The notes under the pieces: generated by a model
Told to the model about the DNA's origin: nothing
The model's input: the letters and a program-made list of their open reading frames with translations, nothing else
The model's database searches: none
Translations under genes and position numbers: made by a program
From: Candidatus Woesearchaeota archaeon
GTDB taxonomy: Archaea > Nanobdellota > Nanobdellia > SCGC-AAA011-G17 > UBA489
Direction of reading: 5' to 3'
Length of the DNA: 17,097 nt
NCBI GenBank assembly: GCA_016177265.1
Contig: JACOVP010000050.1
Location: 1-17,097, forward strand
Shown: one piece after another, positions 13,579 to 17,097 of the stretch
Position numbering within the stretch: the stretch's first letter is position 1
How the letters are laid out: the number at the start of each line of letters is the position of its first letter

Positions 13579-14217
13579 TTAAGGAATATACTGTATAACG
13601 TCTGCTAAGCTATTGGAATGCACTACATGCATTGCTACCTCTTCCAAGGTCTTTTTGGTTGCGTTGAAAGCAATGGACAATCCTACTTCCTTAAAAGCTT
13701 CAATATCTGTTTCACTATCACCCACGTAAATTACTTCTTTGGGTGTAATGTTGAGGTCTCTACAGAGATCACGGATGATTTGTGCCTTTTTCTCTTTTCC
13801 TGCACCTATGGGCCACACAAATTCCCCTGCTACTTTCCCATCACGGATAACGAGTTCATTTGCAAAGAGATGATCAATACCAAAATCCCTCTGGACACGA
13901 CGTGCAACTTCCATGCTGGAAGCACTAATGATTGCTGTTTGATAACTGCGGTTTTTGATATGCGCTAAGGTTTCTGGAACACCAGGCGTATATTCTAAAG
14001 AGTTGACCAAATCAAAATAAGGCTTTGCATCTCTTCCTTTCCAGAGCTTAACAACTACCTCTTCTACTAAACGGGCATAATCCGTATGCAGATATTTTTC
14101 TGTTAATTTTTTCCCTTCCTCCAAGGTACCAAATTTTTTATGAAGTTCTAACCAGAAATTGGTATCTTTTAAGATTACTCCATCCATATCAAGGCAAACG
14201 AGTTTATAGGAGGACAT
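13579..14217 (-). CDS. HAD-superfamily phosphatase, phosphoserine phosphatase-like
   Basis: A 212-residue HAD hydrolase with all four motifs: the nucleophile D10 and acid/base D12 in LDMDGV, S98 in IISAS, K141 or a neighbouring Lys in GAGKEKKAQI, and GDSETD (166-171) with D167 and D171 for Mg2+. The helical cap between motifs I and II (residues 18-75) and the ANELVIRDGKV hairpin after motif II resemble SerB-type phosphoserine phosphatases. Homoserine or other small phosphate esters are also possible. Nearby genes give no serine pathway, although a PLP enzyme of unknown substrate lies 10 kb away. A TTAAAAAT box about 29 bases upstream supports the ATG at 14217 and a leaderless transcript. Confidence 0.85.
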   Translation of the reverse strand: MSSYKLVCLDMDGVILKDTNFWLELHKKFGTLEEGKKLTEKYLHTDYARLVEEVVVKLWKGRDAKPYFDLVNSLEYTPGVPETLAHIKNRSYQTAIISASSMEVARRVQRDFGIDHLFANELVIRDGKVAGEFVWPIGAGKEKKAQIIRDLCRDLNITPKEVIYVGDSETDIEAFKEVGLSIAFNATKKTLEEVAMHVVHSNSLADVIQYIP

Positions 14218-14238
14218 GCTCTAGGCTTCTTCTCGTCT

Positions 14239-14275
14239 ATTTTTAAGGTTTTTGCCCCTTCGCAACGTTTAAATA
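14239..14275. promoter_or_regulatory. Divergent promoters of the HAD gene and thrS
   Basis: A minus-strand TTAAAAAT (14239-14246) starts about 29 bases before the HAD ATG. A plus-strand TTTAAATA (14268-14275) starts 30 bases before the thrS ATG at 14298. No T-box, attenuator hairpin or other RNA leader is possible before thrS, since the message would be leaderless. Confidence 0.6.
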
Positions 14276-14297
14276 GTTTCTTAGAGGCGTTTAGGCT

Positions 14298-16463
14298 ATG
14301 AAAATCTTGGCAATTCATGCTGACTATCTCAAATTTAAGCCTACTAAACGAGCATTAAAGAACGCTGAAGAGGTTGAGCAGAAGGAAACAACGGTTAAAG
14401 AATGCCTCGTTTTGTTAACAGCCATTGAACAACGTGATGAAAGTCATGTCAAGGAAGGAATAGAGCGTTTAGTCTTTGAGGCCAAGGATATTAGCAAGCA
14501 AGTCAAGGCTACCACAATTGTCCTCTATCCCTATGCACACTTAAGTCCAGATTTGGCAAAACCAGATGTGGCGATCCAGATTTTGGAAGGAGCACAACGA
14601 CAATTGGAGAGAGAGAAATACAAAGTCATTCGAGCACCGTTTGGCTGGTATAAGGCATTTGAATGGAAGTGCAAAGGACATCCATTGTCAGAATTATCTC
14701 GAAGTATAGACTTGAGTCAACCTGGAGCTGTTATGAAAAAAGAAGAAAAGGCAGTTGCAAAAAAACTGGAGCTTGATTTACACCACAATACTCCTTTGCA
14801 AAATACAGGTGCTTTCATTTTAGCGTGGGCAGCGCATGAACTCTTTCCGAAAGCCATTCCTATTTTGAGTTTGTCAACGAAAGATTCTTTCACAGTAGAT
14901 TTTGTCAATGTACATTTCCAACAGGAGGATCTGCGGAAGATAGGAAAAAAGATGGATGAGTTTGTGCAGAAGAATTTTGCTATTAAAGAAGGAAGTGTCA
15001 AAGCACAGCATCCTTTCCATGACGAATTGTTACAACACTATAAAAAATATGTCAAAGCTTATAGTTATGGATCATTCACTGCATTACTTCCTGGCTCTCT
15101 GCTGTTGACAACTGGTGGCGTGAAAGCGTTTAGCTTGGAAAATATCAGCGGTTCATATTGGAAGGGGGATAGCAATAATGTCATGTTGCAGCGGATTACT
15201 GGGCATGCATTTAAGTCTGAACAAGATTTGAAAACTTTTCTAGAGAAACTTGCTGCTGCGAGAGACCATGACCATCGTGCACTTGGAGAACACCTCGGTC
15301 TTTTGTTTTTCCATGAGTCTTCACCTGGAGCTGCGTTCTTTTTGCCAAAAGGAACCATCATCTATAATGAACTCCTCAACTTGATTCGCGAAGAATATAG
15401 AAAACGTGGCTATAAAGAAGTACTAACTCCTTTACTCTATGAAAAGAATTTGTGGCTGACCTCAGGACATTGGCAACATTACCAAGAACAGATGTTCAAT
15501 ATGGACAGTGAAGGCAAGACTTTTAGCTTGAAACCCATGAATTGCCCTTCTCATTGCCTGATTTATAAACAAAAAATTTGGAGTTATCGAGATCTACCGT
15601 TGCGGATTGCGGATTTTGCTCCCTTGCATAGAAATGAATTGTCTGGGACATTAAGCGGATTAACCAGAGTCAGGAAGTTTCAACAGGATGATGCCCATCT
15701 TTTTATTACAGAAGAACAGTTAGAGGAAGAGATTACACAAGTTCTTGATTTTGAGAAGTTCATCTATGAGAAAACATTCCGACTTCCCTACACGATGGTG
15801 CTAGGAACGAGACCTGACAGGTTTATGGGTGATGTTAAACTCTGGGATAAAGCTGAGGCAATACTCAAGAACATTTTGGATAAGAAAAAAATTCCTTACA
15901 AGATTGCTGAAAAAGATGGAGCGTTCTATGGACCGAAGATTGATCTCTATGTAAAAGATGCTCCTGGCAGAGAATGGCAATTAGCTACTATACAAATTGA
16001 CTTTCAAATTCCTCTGCGATTTTACTTGACGTATGAAGGAAAGGATGGAAAACGACATACGCCGATTATTGTGCATCGGGCAGTGTATGGTTCACTAGAA
16101 CGATTTATTGCACTGTTGATAGAACACTTTGCTGGCAAATTTCCGTTGTGGTTGAGTCCTGTGCAAGTGAAGATTGTGACGGTTGCAGACAAGCATGTCC
16201 CATTTGCGAAAGAAATCTATGACAAACTCTTTGGAGCAGGCATTCGCGTCGAATTGAATGACAAACCTGAAACTATTCCAAAAAAAATACGGGATGCTGA
16301 AGTTGAAAAGGTGAACTATATCGTGACGGTTGGTGATAAGGAAGTGGAACAGAAGACGTTGGCCGTTCGTAGCAGGGGTGGTAAGGTGCAATTTGGCGTT
16401 GATGTAGATGCTTTTGTCCGAGACTTGCAGGAAAAAATTGCCCAGAGGTCATTGGATGCATAA
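14298..16463 (+). CDS. thrS: Threonyl-tRNA synthetase, hybrid with archaeal editing domain plus degenerate bacterial N2 domain
   Basis: A 721-residue class II synthetase. Residues 1-138 are the archaeal D-aminoacyl-tRNA deacylase-like editing domain (LAIHADYLKF, YPYAHLSPDLAKP, APFGWYKAFEWKCKGHPLSE), with K119 matching the catalytic K121 of Pyrococcus abyssi ThrRS. Residues about 165-335 resemble the bacterial N2 editing domain (AFILAWAAHELFP, SGSYWKGDSNNVMLQRITG, DHDHRALGEHLGL), but its HxxxH and CxxxH residues are replaced by N169, F173, L264 and L268. The catalytic core follows, with zinc ligands C416, H467 and H593 spaced exactly as E. coli C334, H385 and H511, and then an anticodon-binding domain (about 622-715). 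It charges tRNA-Thr and should remove mischarged serine through the first domain only. The predicted transcript is leaderless. Confidence 0.95.
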   Translation: MKILAIHADYLKFKPTKRALKNAEEVEQKETTVKECLVLLTAIEQRDESHVKEGIERLVFEAKDISKQVKATTIVLYPYAHLSPDLAKPDVAIQILEGAQRQLEREKYKVIRAPFGWYKAFEWKCKGHPLSELSRSIDLSQPGAVMKKEEKAVAKKLELDLHHNTPLQNTGAFILAWAAHELFPKAIPILSLSTKDSFTVDFVNVHFQQEDLRKIGKKMDEFVQKNFAIKEGSVKAQHPFHDELLQHYKKYVKAYSYGSFTALLPGSLLLTTGGVKAFSLENISGSYWKGDSNNVMLQRITGHAFKSEQDLKTFLEKLAAARDHDHRALGEHLGLLFFHESSPGAAFFLPKGTIIYNELLNLIREEYRKRGYKEVLTPLLYEKNLWLTSGHWQHYQEQMFNMDSEGKTFSLKPMNCPSHCLIYKQKIWSYRDLPLRIADFAPLHRNELSGTLSGLTRVRKFQQDDAHLFITEEQLEEEITQVLDFEKFIYEKTFRLPYTMVLGTRPDRFMGDVKLWDKAEAILKNILDKKKIPYKIAEKDGAFYGPKIDLYVKDAPGREWQLATIQIDFQIPLRFYLTYEGKDGKRHTPIIVHRAVYGSLERFIALLIEHFAGKFPLWLSPVQVKIVTVADKHVPFAKEIYDKLFGAGIRVELNDKPETIPKKIRDAEVEKVNYIVTVGDKEVEQKTLAVRSRGGKVQFGVDVDAFVRDLQEKIAQRSLDA

Positions 16464-16965
16464 CTTACAGAAGACTTTGGATCATGTTCAACAATCGCCA
16501 GTTTTCAAAGCATGGTCTGCTGATCATCCTGCTTCATATTTGTCCAGTTTTTTCAAGATCATTGAGCAAGAAGATGTTGAGTGGTGGCAACTCGATTTTT
16601 ACTATCCGAAGGGTGATACGATAACCTCTTTTATAGTTGATGATCAGGTGAAATTGGTGACAAAAGATGCTGCAGTATTTAAGAAAACAAAGGATGTTGT
16701 GCAAGCATTGGATCTGATGCACGTCTCCCTTGATGTGAAAAAAGCGTTATCCGTAGCACATCATGTACAACAAGAAAAATATCATACAGAAAAACCATCG
16801 AAAACCATTATTTTATTGCAAACTCTTTCTCGTCCACTGTGGAATATCAGTTTTTTAACGAACACTTTCAAATTAGTGAATATCCGGATTGATGCACAAA
16901 GTGGGGATGTACTGGAAGATTCTCTGGTGCCGCTGTTTGATTTTAGTCATCAGCAAGCGTCATAA
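16456..16965 (+). CDS. PepSY-like protein of unknown function, coupled to thrS
   Basis: A 169-residue soluble protein with no signal peptide or membrane segment. The C-terminal part (RPLWNISFLTNTFKLVNIRIDAQSGDVL) has the look of a PepSY domain: a Trp-containing strand followed by a strand and the IDAxxGxVL turn. The first half (WWQLDFYYPKGDTITSFIVDD) may be a second, more divergent copy of the same fold. PepSY domains are often protease inhibitors or extracellular modules, but this one is predicted to be cytoplasmic. The frame is open further upstream inside thrS, but the ATG at 16456 is chosen because it overlaps the thrS stop by eight bases, a normal coupling distance. Function unknown. Confidence 0.65.
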   Translation: MHNLQKTLDHVQQSPVFKAWSADHPASYLSSFFKIIEQEDVEWWQLDFYYPKGDTITSFIVDDQVKLVTKDAAVFKKTKDVVQALDLMHVSLDVKKALSVAHHVQQEKYHTEKPSKTIILLQTLSRPLWNISFLTNTFKLVNIRIDAQSGDVLEDSLVPLFDFSHQQAS

Positions 16966-16999
16966 GCATTTTTACTGAGCCACAAGCATTTTTTTACTG
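16964..16999 (+). terminator. Tandem T-run repeat after the thrS unit, probable terminator
   Basis: Two near-identical copies of AAGCATTTTTACTG lie at 16964-16977 (five T) and 16984-16999 (seven T), six bases apart, starting within the stop codon of the PepSY-like gene. Archaeal termination is driven by T-runs on the coding strand, so this pair is a plausible terminator. No hairpin precedes it. Confidence 0.45.
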
Positions 17000-17032
17000 T
17001 CAAATTTTATCTTTGCCGTCCACATAGAAATA

Positions 17033-17055
17033 ACGATATATATCGTATTTAAAAA
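17033..17055 (+). promoter_or_regulatory. Palindromic operator candidate joined to a TATA-like box
   Basis: A perfect 14-base palindrome ACGATATATATCGT (17033-17046) is followed at once by ATTTAAAAAT, a TATA-like box. No open frame starts before the window ends, so a regulated gene or RNA probably begins just beyond 17097. The remaining bases here show nothing else. Confidence 0.45.
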
Positions 17056-17097
17056 TCTTTTCTATTTCCAACTGCCTAAAGCTTCTTCTTCCTTGAA

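Noticed and set aside
15065..15361. 98-codon minus-strand frame inside thrS
   Set aside because: Serine/proline-rich antisense shadow of conserved ThrRS sequence with no family features.
16981..17097. Possible CRISPR or tandem-repeat array at the end
   Set aside because: Only two short T-rich copies without regular spacers; better read as a terminator.

Overview
The window reads as a piece of an archaeal chromosome, most likely from a DPANN-type lineage (Woesearchaeota or Pacearchaeota-like). This is inferred from gene content and promoters, not from a marker-gene comparison. The threonyl-tRNA synthetase has the archaeal N-terminal editing domain. The tRNA thiolase is of the TtuA/NcsA/CTU1 type. 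Transcription units are preceded by TATA-like boxes that usually begin about 29-36 bases before the start codon, the layout of leaderless archaeal transcripts. Genes are compact and often overlap by a few bases. No tRNA, rRNA, CRISPR array or insertion sequence was seen, and no gene-free stretch exceeds 300 bases.

Region 1 (1-2205): the 3' end of a copper-type P-type ATPase, then a ubiquitin-like sulfur carrier ending in Gly-Gly, a VapBC toxin-antitoxin pair on the opposite strand, and a TtuA-like tRNA 2-thiolase. The carrier and the thiolase share the same 13-base promoter element and probably act together, with the toxin-antitoxin pair lying between them. Region 2 (2208-4794): a minus-strand unit made of a 48-residue ribbon-helix-helix regulator, a fold-type II PLP enzyme and a membrane-anchored protein of unknown function. 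Diverging from it is a membrane-protein gene interrupted by an in-frame TAA.

Region 3 (4791-10249, minus strand): a complete SUF iron-sulfur operon in the order X-sufB-sufD-sufS-sufU-sufC. X is a LAGLIDADG-fold protein that has lost its catalytic acid and gained a Cys/His-rich tail. It is translationally coupled to sufB and is the best candidate in the window for an undescribed regulator or accessory factor. Region 4 (10339-11610, plus): a Rieske-type ferredoxin diverging from the suf operon, followed by a GNAT acetyltransferase and a small methyltransferase.

Region 5 (11590-14217, minus): a large secreted or membrane-anchored protein with Ig-like repeats and a charged cytoplasmic tail, and a HAD phosphatase related to phosphoserine phosphatase. 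Region 6 (14298-17097, plus): a 721-residue ThrRS that looks like a hybrid, with an archaeal editing domain, a bacterial-type N2 domain that has lost all four catalytic residues, and a bacterial-type catalytic core. It overlaps a PepSY-like protein gene. The window ends in a promoter-like region with a perfect 14-base palindrome.

Functionally the window is rich in sulfur trafficking. SufS can release sulfur for cluster assembly by SufBCD/U and possibly for the sulfur carrier. TtuA itself needs a [4Fe-4S] cluster, and the Rieske protein is another cluster client.
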